Shown: in pieces, positions 1 to 13,983 of the stretch
Position numbering within the stretch: the stretch's first letter is position 1
Layout: each line of letters starts with the position of its first letter
From: Syntrophobacter fumaroxidans MPOB
GTDB lineage: Bacteria; Desulfobacterota; Syntrophobacteria; Syntrophobacterales; Syntrophobacteraceae
DNA length: 64,000 nt
NCBI RefSeq assembly: GCF_000014965.1
Contig: NC_008554.1
Span: 1,352,001 to 1,416,000 of the forward strand
Direction of reading: 5' to 3'
Program-made: the position numbers and the translations under genes
Notes under the pieces: generated by a model
The model's input: only the letters and a program-made list of their open reading frames with translations
What the model was told of the DNA's origin: nothing
Databases searched by the model: none

Positions 1-567
1 GACCTGGCGGAAGGCTCCTGGCGGGTTTCCCAGCGCAGCTTCGCTCACATCATGGGGGTGACGTCCATCGCTTTTTGCGGCGCTTCCGAAGCGGAGGCGC
101 GCAAACCGCAAAGACCCCGCGCGTGCCGAGGAAACGTGTTCGCCAGCGCGGGAAATGACGGCAAGATCATCCTCTGGGTCTTTTCGAAGGGGGCGAAGCC
201 ACCGGATCTGCTCCGACGGGACCAGGCCCTGGAAGGAGCCGGGGGGGAGGGGGCGAAACCGCGGGTTTCCCTCCGCCAGGACCAAACTCTGGAAGGAGCC
301 AGGGGGGAAATCCTCTCCGTTGCGTTCAGTCCCGACGGAGATCTCGTTGCGGCGGGCGATACGAGGGGGCAAGTCCATGTCTGGCGCGTCGAAAACGAAT
401 CCATTCCGCGGAAAGCCTGCCGCGCCGTGAGTCGCAACCTCACCCTGCGGGAATGGGTGGATCACGTCGGGGAGAAGGAAGATTACGATTGCACGTGCCC
501 CGACATTCCCCCGGAGCCGGGAGCAACCGGCCGGTCGTGCAGGCAGGCTTCCGCCGGCGGCTTTTAA
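1..567 (+). CDS. WD40-repeat protein, C-terminal part (5' end outside window)
   Basis: The reading frame is open from the first base, so this is the 3' end of a longer gene. Two WD40 blades can be seen: one ending AGNDGKIILW, and one with GEILSVAFSPDG followed by GQVHVWRV. The tail RNLTLREWVDHVG...CTCPDIPP resembles the C-terminus of large STAND-NTPase or caspase proteins that carry WD40 propellers; that link is from family knowledge. The last blades are disturbed. About 15 Arg/Ala-rich residues interrupt the first blade after SIAF, and an in-frame 60-bp tandem duplication separates the blades. A SLATT-domain gene follows about 350 bp downstream on the same strand. The N-terminal effector or NTPase domain cannot be seen, so the full function is open. 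Confidence 0.8.
   Translation, partial: DLAEGSWRVSQRSFAHIMGVTSIAFCGASEAEARKPQRPRACRGNVFASAGNDGKIILWVFSKGAKPPDLLRRDQALEGAGGEGAKPRVSLRQDQTLEGARGEILSVAFSPDGDLVAAGDTRGQVHVWRVENESIPRKACRAVSRNLTLREWVDHVGEKEDYDCTCPDIPPEPGATGRSCRQASAGGF
190..309 (+). repeat. In-frame tandem duplication, 2 x 60 bp, inside the WD40 gene
   Basis: Bases 190-249 and 250-309 are two diverged copies of one 60-bp unit. Shared blocks are GGGGCGAA, a central GGACCA and CTGGAAGGAGCC near the end. The unit is a multiple of three and adds 20 residues per copy to the linker between two WD40 blades. Confidence 0.85.
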
Positions 568-920
568 AGGATTCGGGAATCGGCGCGGAACGGACGTGAT
601 GGTCGCTTCCACCCGCGGCGATCATGCCGAGGTGCGTTTAAGATGAGACACAACACCCGCCCGTCGGGAGGCGACGCGGGCTGGGATAAATCCGCCCTTA
701 CGGACCGATGTGCCTGTCAGTGACGCGGGCGGGACAAGCCCCGGAGACCGTGCGGATCCGTAGGGTGGGCACGGTTCCTCCGTGCCCACGAGCAGGCCGG
801 CCCTCGCCCCTGCCGTCGCAGCCGCGAAAAAGGAGCGGCTCACGCGAGGGAACGAAACGTCACGAAAAGGTTGGACGCCGCAGCCCATGACCGCCGCCGC
901 GCCCGACCGGGAGGCCGCCA
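568..920. other. Intergenic region with REP-like elements
   Basis: No convincing gene. It holds copy 1 of a dispersed repeat (about 631-730) and a GTGGGCACGG/CCGTGCCCAC hairpin at about 769-792. A related hairpin lies near 2527-2550. Confidence 0.6.
631..730. repeat. Dispersed repeat family A, copy 1
   Basis: Matches 23961-24046 in the same orientation. Shared blocks in order are GGTGCGTT, an ACACAAC core, a GCGGGC block and TACGGACCGATGTGCC followed by GTCAG. Both copies lie in noncoding DNA. Confidence 0.75.
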
Positions 921-1862
921 ATGAACCAAACGGAGCCAGCCTCCGACAGAGAACGGATTGTCGAGACGGCCTGGCGGGACCAGGCGGTCTGGTCCCGCGC
1001 GGCCGATCGTCTCAAGGCCGAGCTCACCGCGTGGCGCGGCCGCGCGGCGATTGCGGGCGTGGCGGGCGCCTTCCTCCAGACGCTCGCCGCCTCGCCGCTG
1101 CTCAAGGCGGCCGAAAGGTGGTGGTGGCTTCGCCCCTCCATCGCCCTTGCGGGCGCCATCATCCTCGCGGTCGTTCCCTACGTCCTGCGGACGAAAGTGA
1201 CGAAGGAGCGGGTGAAGGACTGGGTTCGCGCCCGCTCGACGTCCGAGGCGCTCAAGGAAGTGATCTACAGGTACCTGGTGGGAGTCCGCCCCTTCGGGCC
1301 GGCGTCTTCTCCCGGCGAGCTCGTTGCGCGATGCGGCAAGATAAAGAAGAAAGTGGAGGATCTGAACCTGCACGCCGCATCCGTCGAGCCTCCGCAAAAG
1401 ACTCGGCCGCGCGCGCTCACCGTCGACGAATACGTGGAAGCCCGCGTGAACGACCAGGTCGAGCGCTACTACCTCCCGAAGGGCCATGGGAAGGCCCTCG
1501 CGGCCAAACGTCTTCACGCCCTGGAGTTCTGGCTCGGCGTGCTCGCTCTCGTCATGGGCGCCCTGGCGAGCGCCGCGGCGGCGACCGGGTGCGCACAGCT
1601 TTCCATGGTCGGCCCCTGGGTGGCCGTGGCGACCACGGCCGGAGCCACGGTCACCGCGCACCTGGCGGCCTCCCGCTGCGATCACGAAGCCATCGTCTAC
1701 TTCGGCACGGCCGACCGCCTGACCGCCCTGCGCGACCGGTGGGCGAGCGACCCGAACCGGTCGGACCCGGCCCGCATCGCCAGGTTCGTGGACGACTGCG
1801 AACACGCCATCTCCACGGAAAACGAAGCCTGGCTCGCCAAGTGGATCCGGGACCAATCCTGA
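921..1862 (+). CDS. Double SLATT-domain (DUF4231-like) membrane protein
   Basis: 313 residues, starting at ATG behind GGGAGG. There are two hairpins of paired membrane segments, at residues about 43-59 with 70-89 and about 201-222 with 228-250. Each is embedded in charged helical sequence. The C-terminus VDDCEHAISTENEAWLAKW carries the acidic/His/Glu...Trp signature of SLATT domains, the two-TM pore-like effectors of nucleotide- or ligand-sensing conflict systems (family knowledge). The architecture is two SLATT modules in one chain. The gene stands alone, with no cyclase or SLOG gene in view. The only candidate partner is the WD40 protein upstream. A role as a membrane-disrupting immunity effector is inference. 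Confidence 0.75.
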   Translation: MNQTEPASDRERIVETAWRDQAVWSRAADRLKAELTAWRGRAAIAGVAGAFLQTLAASPLLKAAERWWWLRPSIALAGAIILAVVPYVLRTKVTKERVKDWVRARSTSEALKEVIYRYLVGVRPFGPASSPGELVARCGKIKKKVEDLNLHAASVEPPQKTRPRALTVDEYVEARVNDQVERYYLPKGHGKALAAKRLHALEFWLGVLALVMGALASAAAATGCAQLSMVGPWVAVATTAGATVTAHLAASRCDHEAIVYFGTADRLTALRDRWASDPNRSDPARIARFVDDCEHAISTENEAWLAKWIRDQS

Positions 1863-6128
<4,266 letters not shown>

Positions 6129-6132
<4 letters not shown>

Positions 6133-9100
6133 AGATCGAACGACTTGTTTTCCTCTTCGCCGTCCTCGGATTGCTGCTCCCCGTCGTTGCCGCGCCGCCG
6201 GCCCATGCGGGCAGCCCGTTTTACCTCACCGTCGACCGCAGCTTCTCCCACAACGAAAAACCGCAGCTCAGGATCGACTACACCGACCCGTCGAAACCCA
6301 TGCTGCTGCGCGTGCTCCGTCCAAAGGATCTCGACCGGTTCCTGGATGGCCAGTTCAACGTCAGCCGGAGCTACGAACGCCCGGTGTCGCAACTGAACCC
6401 GGGACACTACTTCGTGAAGGGGCTCAACCAGGCCGAATCGCCTCTCAAGACGTGGAGAGGCATGCTGAGCGCCGAATTCCGAAAGAACTTCAAGGACACG
6501 GCGTTCAACAAGGCCCTGCTCGACACCACGCCGGGGGACCTCGCCGCGCCGCCGCACCAGGTCGTCCACGGCCCGCCCACGGGTCTCGGCGTGGTCCGTG
6601 AGTACTACGTGGACCTCGAACACGCCGGAACGGACGCCAAGGACATCGGCTGGTGGTTTGCGGACAGCGGATGGCAGGAACGCAGCTACAAGGTTCGAAC
6701 CATCGCGCTGGACCCGCTGCCCGACGGGGTGTACCTCATCCAGGCGGTGTCGGGAACCGCTGAAGGCCAGTGCCTCATGCAGGTGAGCAGCCTGGCCGCG
6801 CAGGTGAAGCAGTCCACGGAGCAGCTGGTGGTGCGGGTGATCGACCGCGAGCAGCAGCCGGTCCGGGGCGCGGCGGTGAGCTACCGGGACGGCCGGGGCA
6901 AGTGGATCGACGTCGGCCGCAAGACCGACGGGGCCGGGGAAGTCTTTTTTTCCAACCCCGCGGGAAACCTCGACGGGAAGCTCCTCGTCAGGGCGCAAAC
7001 CGGGGACGGGCGCCAGGCCCTGACCGATACAGATTTTCTGCCGGCCGTCTCCAACGACGATTCGGTCTTCATCGTCACCGACCGCCCGATTTTCAAACCC
7101 GGGGAGACCTTTTTCTACAAGGGCATGGTACGGGCGCTCGCGAACGGGGAGCTCAAGACCCCCGATTTCGCCGGGAAACAGGCCCGGATCACCCTGGTCC
7201 GGTCCGACGGCAAGGACACGGGGTTGCAGGCCGCCGTTCCGGTGACCGACTTCGCCTCGTTCAGCGGCAGCTTCGGCCTTGATGAAGCCCAGACCCCGGG
7301 GCTCTACCGCCTCATCGCCGAGCTGGAAGGCAAACCCTACGGAGGTGAATTCCGGGTCCGCGACTACGTGAAACCCGTCTTCTACATGGAACTGATCGAG
7401 CGCAGCCCCACCGTCGTGCCCGGCGAGCCCTTCGCCGTGAAATTCCGCACCCGGCGCTACAGCGGAGGCGTGCCCAGGGACGTGAAATACGAGGTGTATC
7501 TCTACCAGAAGAAATTCGAAGCCCCGCAGTGGGTGGCCGAAGCCGGCGGGGGTCTCGGAACCGGCACGGATTATTTCGGCCAGGTCCGGTCCGCCTCGGC
7601 CCTTACGGAACCCCGGCGCATTTACAGCTCCGTTGAGGAACGGCTTGCCGACGCGGCCCGCGAATACGGCATGAACACCTGGGATTCCGCGCCCCTGATC
7701 GATGAATCCGGCGAGACCTCCTTCTCGTTCACGGTGCCCAAAACCGATTCCGCGGCCCAGGGCGAATGGATCTACACGGTCATGGTGCGCGCGCTGGATC
7801 GCGCCGGCTCCCAGGCGATTCTCACGGAAAACATCTACATGACCGTCTCGGAAGCCCAGCCGTCGATCCGGTTTTCAAAAACCATCGCGCAGGTGGGAGA
7901 AAAAGGGCTCACGGTTTCCGTGCGATCCACCTACCCGGACGGCAAGCCCGCCCCCAACGCGGGCGGCGTCCTCGATATCGGGATCGAGCGCGGAGGGGAT
8001 CCGGCGGCCGGGTTCGTCAAGCTGCCCTTCACCACCGACGCGCGGGGAAACCGCGACATCGAGCTGCCCGAGCTCACCGGCCGCGGCAGGCTGCGCGCCG
8101 TCGCCACCCTGGAGACGCTCGACGGCAAGCCCATGAAGCACCCGGCCGCCTCGCAGCCGGTGGCGATGGTCGTCGGCGGAGCGCAGGGGGAAGCCGTTCT
8201 CGACAACCGGGAGCTCGAGCTCTACACCGCCGGGACCATCCTCAGCCCGGGCGAGAAGGCGAAGGTCTTCGCGCTCCTTCCCGGCGACTGGGGCAGGAAC
8301 GGGAAAGGCACCGTCTGGGAGACCATTTCCGGGCGCAAAATCTACGGGGTCAATTCGAGGGAGTGCCAGGGCCGAAGCTGGTGGTTCGAAGTGGAAGCCC
8401 GGCCCGAATACGGCACCGGATTTTACCACACGGTCACCGTGCCGGTGAGCGGCGGCAAATACCGGGAGCAGACCCTGGGATTTCGCATCATCCCCCGGGC
8501 CAAGCGTCTCACGGTGGATATCCGTCCCGAGCGCGAGGAATGGGAGCCTCTGAAGCCCTTCCGCATCGATCTCGAAGTGAAGGACGCCGAAGGCAGACCT
8601 TCTCCCGACACGGAATTGACCGTGACCATCGTGGACCGCGCAGTCTACGCGGTGCAGTCCGAGCTCCGTCCCGGCGTGTTCGACTTCTTCTATCCCCTGC
8701 CGAGGCTGAACCTGGCCACGTTCTATTCGGATGAGCTGCAGGGGTACGGATACGCGGATCTACTCAAGAAACCCAACTTCAGCCTGGGCGCGCTCAAAAG
8801 CCGGAGCAAGCTGCCCAAGAAGGCCATGCGGGACACCGCCGGATGGTTCCCGCACGTGGTGACCGACGGCATGGGACGCGCCTCGATCACCGTGGATCTG
8901 CCCGCAAACGTCACCGAATGGCTGGTCACGGCCATCGCGGCGGACAAGACGGGGAGAGTCGGCGAAGCGACGGGAAGATTCCGAACGGTCACGGACATCC
9001 TCCGGGAGGTGATCGCTCCCCAGTTCCTGCGCCTGGGCGAAGAGGCGCTCGTGCACCTCAAAACCGTCAACCAGGCGGATCGGACCGTATCGCTCAAGAC

Positions 9101-11015
9101 CAGGATCGAGCTCGACGGCGGCGTTTCCCTGAAACAGGGCAGGCAGGAGGAGGAATTCACGATTGAAAAACAGGGGGAACGGCTGTCGCCCCTGGTTCTC
9201 GAGGCCGCGGGTGGGCAAGGAACGGCGACGCTCCGGGTTGCTTCCGAGGCCAGGGAGGACATTCACGTGGGGGGCGCGGAAGAATTCGACATCCCGCTCC
9301 GGCCCGCATCGACGCGGCTGGTTTTCCCCGGCGTCGCGGACAAGGACCGGCTGATCGCCAGGCTTCCGAAAGCGGGGAAAGTCGGCGAAGTGAAGGTGCA
9401 GGTGGTCTCGGGCCTGCTGGGAGCGGCCTTGAACGCGGCCGCGGTCCTGGTCGCCTACCCTTACGGCTGCACCGAACAGCTCGTCCACTCCACCGTTCCC
9501 AACCTGGTGCTCATGGATCTCGTGCGGCGCGCGGGCCTCACCCGGGAGGACCTGGGGCCGCTTGCCGACGTCCTCTCACGGGCTGAATCCAACGCCGTGT
9601 TCGGCATAAGGAAATTGATCCGCAACCAGAAGACCGACGGCGGTTTCGGTCTCTGGCCCGCGGACCCCGAGCCGTCCATCGGGGTGACCGTGACGGCGCT
9701 CTACGCGCTCAAATTCGCCGGCGATCTGAAGGTCGAAGGGGCACAGGGCGCGTATTTCAAGGCGCTGGACTGGCTTCGGAACGCCAGGCGGGCGCCCGAA
9801 TACAGGCGGCAGGGCGGCACGGTGGTCGGCTACGAACTGGCGAGACTTGCCGAGTTGCGTTTCTACGATTCCCAGTTCGAGGAACAGATCGCCTACGTGG
9901 AAAACCTCCTCGGAGACAAGACCGTGCCCGTGCCCGACCTGGTCAACGGGCTGGCCCTTTTCGCCGGATACAGGAAGAATTCCTGGTACCGTTTCAACGA
10001 GCGCTTCAAGGACAGCGGGGCCATGGAGGAACTGATCGAAAAGCTGAAGAAGGCGCTGGAAGCCTTCGACCCCGACGTGTATCTCAAAGCGGCGGGCGAG
10101 GACTGGGAGGCGATCGATTCCCTGGGTTTCGGGTTCGGGGTCCCGAGCATCGTCTCGGCCGCAATGGGCGTCATGGAGGAGCTCGACGCGCTCCCGCAGG
10201 AGCTCGAGGCCAAGCTCACGCGGATACTGCTCGCACGGATGAAAAACGGCTACTGGACGTCCACTTTCGACACGGCGCAGGTGATTTTCAACACGCGCAA
10301 GATCCTCGAAAAGCAGGCGCGAGCCGTCGCCGAAGAGGCGAAAACGGGGCGGCCCGCCCTCGTCGTGCGCAAAGCCGACGGACAGGTGCTGGGGGAGCTC
10401 GCCCGCATCCCGGCGGGTTTCGTGGGCACATTCGCCGACCCCGGGACTCCGGAACAGGTTTCGGAGCTACGATTGGAGGGCCTGGGGCCGACGGACTCCG
10501 CGTATTCCGCCACGGCCGTGGATGTTCCGTATGAGGCGACGGCGCCGGGGAGCACGGGCCTGAGCGTGGAACGCACGTTCCGGCGGATCACGCCGGGCGG
10601 CAGCGAACCGCTCGACCTGTCCAGGCCGCTCCGCAAGGGCGACACGGTGGTGAGCGAAATCCGGGTCCGACGCAACCCCGTTGAGGAAGTCACTTACATT
10701 CCCAGCCGGTTCCTGGTGATCGAGGACTCCGTTCCTTCGCTCGCCCGGCCCGTGGACGACGACCGGGTCGCCCTCGCGGACGCCGGCATCCGGCTCGAAA
10801 ACGAAACGTACTGGGGCCTGGTGATGGACACGCAACGCCATCCCGACCGGACGGTCAGAATCGCCAAGGTCCTGCCGCGCGGCGAGATCACGATCTACCA
10901 GGTCTGGCAGGCGGCGTTCGGCGGCACGGCGGCCGTGCCGCCCGCGGTCGCCTTCGACATGTACGACGAAAGCGTCCGGGGGAACACGGGAGCGGGACGC
11001 ATCCGCGTGGAGTAG
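6129..11015 (+). CDS. yfaS: Bacterial alpha-2-macroglobulin, YfaS type, with thioester motif
   Basis: 1628 residues, ATG overlapping the preceding stop. An open frame extends further upstream, but the signal peptide MKIERLVFLFAVLGLLLPVV...AHAG fixes this start. MG-type beta domains follow: one has VFIVTDRPIFKPGETFFYKG, the typical YfaS region, and later ones include MRDTAGWFPHVVTDGMGRA and LPANVTEWLVTAIAADKTG. The alpha-alpha toroid thioester domain has YPYGCTEQ with C1114 and Q1117. Family role: a periplasmic protease trap that changes shape when its bait is cut and binds the protease covalently through the Cys-Gln thioester. There is no lipobox, so it should be soluble. As I recall the literature, E. 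coli YfaS lacks the thioester that is present here. Its operon partners suggest protection during cell-wall work or envelope attack. Confidence 0.93.
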
Positions 11016-11017
11016 CT

Positions 11018-13165
11018 TTGGGCATGTTCGGATCCGCAGGCGGTTTCCGGCGTCGCGCCGTGGTCCTCGAGGTCGGCGCGGCGCTCCTCTTTTTCGGCTC
11101 GCTCGTCCATAACGCGGAGCTTGCGCGTGAGGGGACGACCGCGCTCCGGCAGCTCGAAGCGCGCGGCTACACCGTCCCCACCGGCGCGGACCCTGCGCGC
11201 GTGTACCCGGCGGCCACCGCCGGCTCGTTCGATTCCGCCCATGCCGGGGGCTGGCGTCCGGGGATCATCAGCCTGAGGGAAGACCCGGCGGGAAGCGCCG
11301 GCCCCGAAGTCTACCTGCGCCACGAACTGATGCACGAAGCCTGCTTCCGTACCTGTTCCGGCAGACTGCCGCTCTGGGCCGAAGAGGCCGCCGCCATCGC
11401 CTTCAGCGGAGAGGCCTCCGCGCCGCCGCAGGCGGTCCCTCTCGCCGCGGGCGACCTCGATCACCTCAGGAACAGGATCCGCCTCGGCGCCGACATGGAT
11501 GCCCGGAGCTACCGGACGCTCGCGCGACTCGTCGCCGCGCACGGCTGGCCGGAAAGTCCCTGCGCGGTGTCGGAAGAAATCCGGCGTTTGGCGACCCCTC
11601 CCCCGGCGGTCGCAGAAACCGGCTTCAGCTATATCCTGGTGAGCCTCCTTTCGGGGAGGACCATCGAATCCGGGGGAGACATGAAGAGCCGGTATCCGCC
11701 GGGATCGCTCCTCAAGATACCTTACGCCGCCGCGCTCCGAAACGCGCCCAACGGTCCCCTGGGGGAAGAGCTGGCGGCAAGCGATACGAAAGGGCTGCTC
11801 GAGCGGTGGGGCGAGCTCGACCCGGTTGCCTGGCGATTCCTGGTTTCCTCGTCCTGCAACACCGTTCTCGCCCGGGACATCACGCCGGAAGAATTCGCAT
11901 CCGGGGACGAGGGTTTCCGGCGCCAATACCTGGGAGAACGCGACCCGGACGGCGGTTTCCCGCTCGAAGCGGACCTCGGGGAGCTCGCGCGGCTCGTGCG
12001 CGCCTCCCTGCTCATGAAACCCTCCCGCTTTGCCGGGCTTTCCATGAACGGCCGGGCCGAAAAAACGACCCTGTTCGCGGAACCCGAACAGGACAGGCGG
12101 ATTCTTGCAAAACTCAGGGCCATGTCCAAGACGGGCACGGCGGCCGACTCCAGGGGGAACCCGCTGGTCGGCCACCTTGCGGTGGCGTGGCCGGCACCCG
12201 ATCCCACCCTGCTCGCGGTGTTTCGCGGTCCGGGGTTGAAGGGGGCTTCCACGCTCCAGCGCGCATCCCGGCTCCTCGAAGAATGGTCCGCCCGCTATCC
12301 CACCGAATACTCCCGGGTGCGGGTGCGGCTGCTCGCGGGGGTCCCGCGGGCATCGTGGGAGGTGTTCGATGAATGCCCGAGTTTCGAGCGGCCGGGCCGG
12401 AGCGGCGGGACCGAGCGCGTGAGCGCCTGCGGGCGGTTCAGGATCGTGTCGAACGTCCCAGGCAGCCGCCCTGAACGCCTCATCCGGGGTATCGTCGAAA
12501 GCTCCGCCGATGGCCGGCAGGTGGTGCTCGAAACGGATCCCGAGACTTATGCCGATGCGACGCTGGCCGCCGAAGCCGCGCATCTCGAAGGCGAGGCGGC
12601 CAGGGCCCTGCGGGCGGTGATCGTCTGGAACGGCACTCGCGGGGGCAGGCGCCACGAGGACAGTTCCTCCGTCTGCGACACCACGCATTGCATGGTGTTT
12701 CGGGGAATGGCCCCCAAAGAGTCCCCCAGGCGGGCGGTCCGCACCGATCCCCGGCTTTTGACGCGGCTTGACGAACTTGCGGCGCGCGCGGGATTGAACT
12801 GGCTGCCGTTTTCCAAGGGCGGGGACGAAAAATGGGAGAAATCGATCCCGGCCGTCGAGCTGAGCGGTCTTGCGAGCGAACCGGCGATACTTGACATCCG
12901 CCGCGAGCGCACCAGGGGCGGAGCGGTCCTGGTTCACCTGGTCTATCCGGCGGAGGAAGAAACCGTTCCCTGCGAGGTCTTCCGCAACAGGCTGAAGCTG
13001 CCGTCCTGCCCCGACGCCATACTCCACGATGCAACCCGGAACGCATGGCATTTCACGGGGATCGGCCGGGGGCACGGCCGGGGGCTTTCCGTGGAGCGGG
13101 CCGGGGCGCTGGCCAAGTCGGGCCGCAGCGCCGAAGCGATCCTGCGCGACGCTTACGGTCAGTGA
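11018..13165 (+). CDS. YfaQ-like (DUF2300) protein with PBP-like transpeptidase motifs and SpoIID-like tail
   Basis: 715 residues from TTG behind GGAG; an ATG at 11024 is an alternative start. The N-terminal hydrophobic segment (about 14-30) makes it membrane-anchored or exported. Three regions can be read. (1) Residues about 90-135 hold H102-E-L-M-H106-E and WAEEAAA, a zinc-peptidase-like helix pair. (2) Residues about 205-430 hold the penicillin-binding triad in order: S230-L-L-K233, S279-C-N281 and K371-T-G-T374. (3) The C-terminus has HFTGIGRGHGRGLSVERAGALAKSG, very like the GHGVGMSQ region of SpoIID-type glycan lyases. It lies 2 bp after the macroglobulin stop. The YfaQ identity comes from synteny and length. 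Enzymatic activity of any of the three regions is inference. Confidence 0.75.
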   Translation: MGMFGSAGGFRRRAVVLEVGAALLFFGSLVHNAELAREGTTALRQLEARGYTVPTGADPARVYPAATAGSFDSAHAGGWRPGIISLREDPAGSAGPEVYLRHELMHEACFRTCSGRLPLWAEEAAAIAFSGEASAPPQAVPLAAGDLDHLRNRIRLGADMDARSYRTLARLVAAHGWPESPCAVSEEIRRLATPPPAVAETGFSYILVSLLSGRTIESGGDMKSRYPPGSLLKIPYAAALRNAPNGPLGEELAASDTKGLLERWGELDPVAWRFLVSSSCNTVLARDITPEEFASGDEGFRRQYLGERDPDGGFPLEADLGELARLVRASLLMKPSRFAGLSMNGRAEKTTLFAEPEQDRRILAKLRAMSKTGTAADSRGNPLVGHLAVAWPAPDPTLLAVFRGPGLKGASTLQRASRLLEEWSARYPTEYSRVRVRLLAGVPRASWEVFDECPSFERPGRSGGTERVSACGRFRIVSNVPGSRPERLIRGIVESSADGRQVVLETDPETYADATLAAEAAHLEGEAARALRAVIVWNGTRGGRRHEDSSSVCDTTHCMVFRGMAPKESPRRAVRTDPRLLTRLDELAARAGLNWLPFSKGGDEKWEKSIPAVELSGLASEPAILDIRRERTRGGAVLVHLVYPAEEETVPCEVFRNRLKLPSCPDAILHDATRNAWHFTGIGRGHGRGLSVERAGALAKSGRSAEAILRDAYGQ

Positions 13166-13198
13166 GCGGTTCATGCGAGCCCGGGTTCAAGGCGGCAG

Positions 13199-13302
13199 TG
13201 CTGACGGGCGGGCATGAGGCCCTCCCCCTGGAATTTAGACATTTGAGTGCGTATCTCACTATTGGCTTTACAGACGGGCGGGCATAAAACCCGTCCCCGG
13301 AG
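13199..13302. repeat. Pair of REP-like units upstream of yaiI
   Basis: GACGGGCGGGCAT followed by a CCC.TCCCC block occurs at about 13202-13227 and again at about 13273-13300. The two are in the same orientation, about 70 bp apart, in the noncoding gap after the macroglobulin operon. Confidence 0.65.
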
Positions 13303-13402
13303 GTGGTCTTGTGAACTCGAGAGTCGGCAAGGGACACAATGGCTACCGAGGATTTGCGATGCTTCGGGGGCACGGTCGAATTCAAAGCACTCGGGAGAAG
13401 AG

Positions 13403-13864
13403 ATGAGGATCTGGGTCGATGCGGACGCCTGCCCGGCGCCGATCAAGGAATTGATCGTCAGAACGGCCCGGAGGCTGCGAATTCCCGCCGTTTTCGTCGC
13501 CAACAAGTTCATCAGCATCCCCGATTCTGCCTGTGTATCGACAGTCCGTGTCGAGCTGGGACCGGAAATCGTGGACGAATACATCGCGAAGCACGCTGAG
13601 CCGGGCGACTTTACCATCACCCAGGACATCCCCCTGGCATCGGTGCTCGTGCCTAAAGGGGTCACCGTCATTGACCCCAGGGGGGAGCTCTACACCGAGG
13701 AGAACATCCGGGAACGGCTGTCCATCAGGAATTTCATGCAGGATCTCCGGGAAGCCGGCGGGATCACTCCCGGCCCCCGACAGTTCGGCCAAAAAGAAAA
13801 GCAGCGCTTTTCCGACACCCTCGACCGGGAGATCACCAAGCGCTTTAAGCTCCAGGGAAATTGA
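13403..13864 (+). CDS. yaiI: YaiI/YqxD family (DUF188) protein
   Basis: 153 residues; the ATG at 13403, behind GGGAGAAG, begins the family-typical MRIWVDADACPAPIKELI. Other family marks are TQDIPLA, VIDPRGELYTEENI and the LS.RNFMQDLR stretch. It is a small single-domain cytosolic protein with a PIN-like/Rossmann fold and acidic residues (DADAC, TQDIPLA) that may bind metal. The family is widespread but its biochemical role is not settled. The frame stays open some 150 bp upstream, but that part covers the REP-like repeats and is unlikely to be translated. It has no obvious operon partner. Confidence 0.92.
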   Translation: MRIWVDADACPAPIKELIVRTARRLRIPAVFVANKFISIPDSACVSTVRVELGPEIVDEYIAKHAEPGDFTITQDIPLASVLVPKGVTVIDPRGELYTEENIRERLSIRNFMQDLREAGGITPGPRQFGQKEKQRFSDTLDREITKRFKLQGN

Positions 13865-13983
13865 ACGGAAGCAAAATCGAAAACGGTACGGGCCGCCCTT
13901 CGACAACGGCCCGGTCGATTCGCACGACCCGCGACCCGCCCGCGGCCGGGCAGGCGTTGTGTGATCCTGAACGCACCCCGGTA

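Noticed and set aside
10895-13174. Long minus-strand open frame opposite the YfaQ-like gene
   Set aside because: High GC makes long antisense frames. The plus strand has a coupled start, ordered catalytic motifs and family matches; the minus frame has none.
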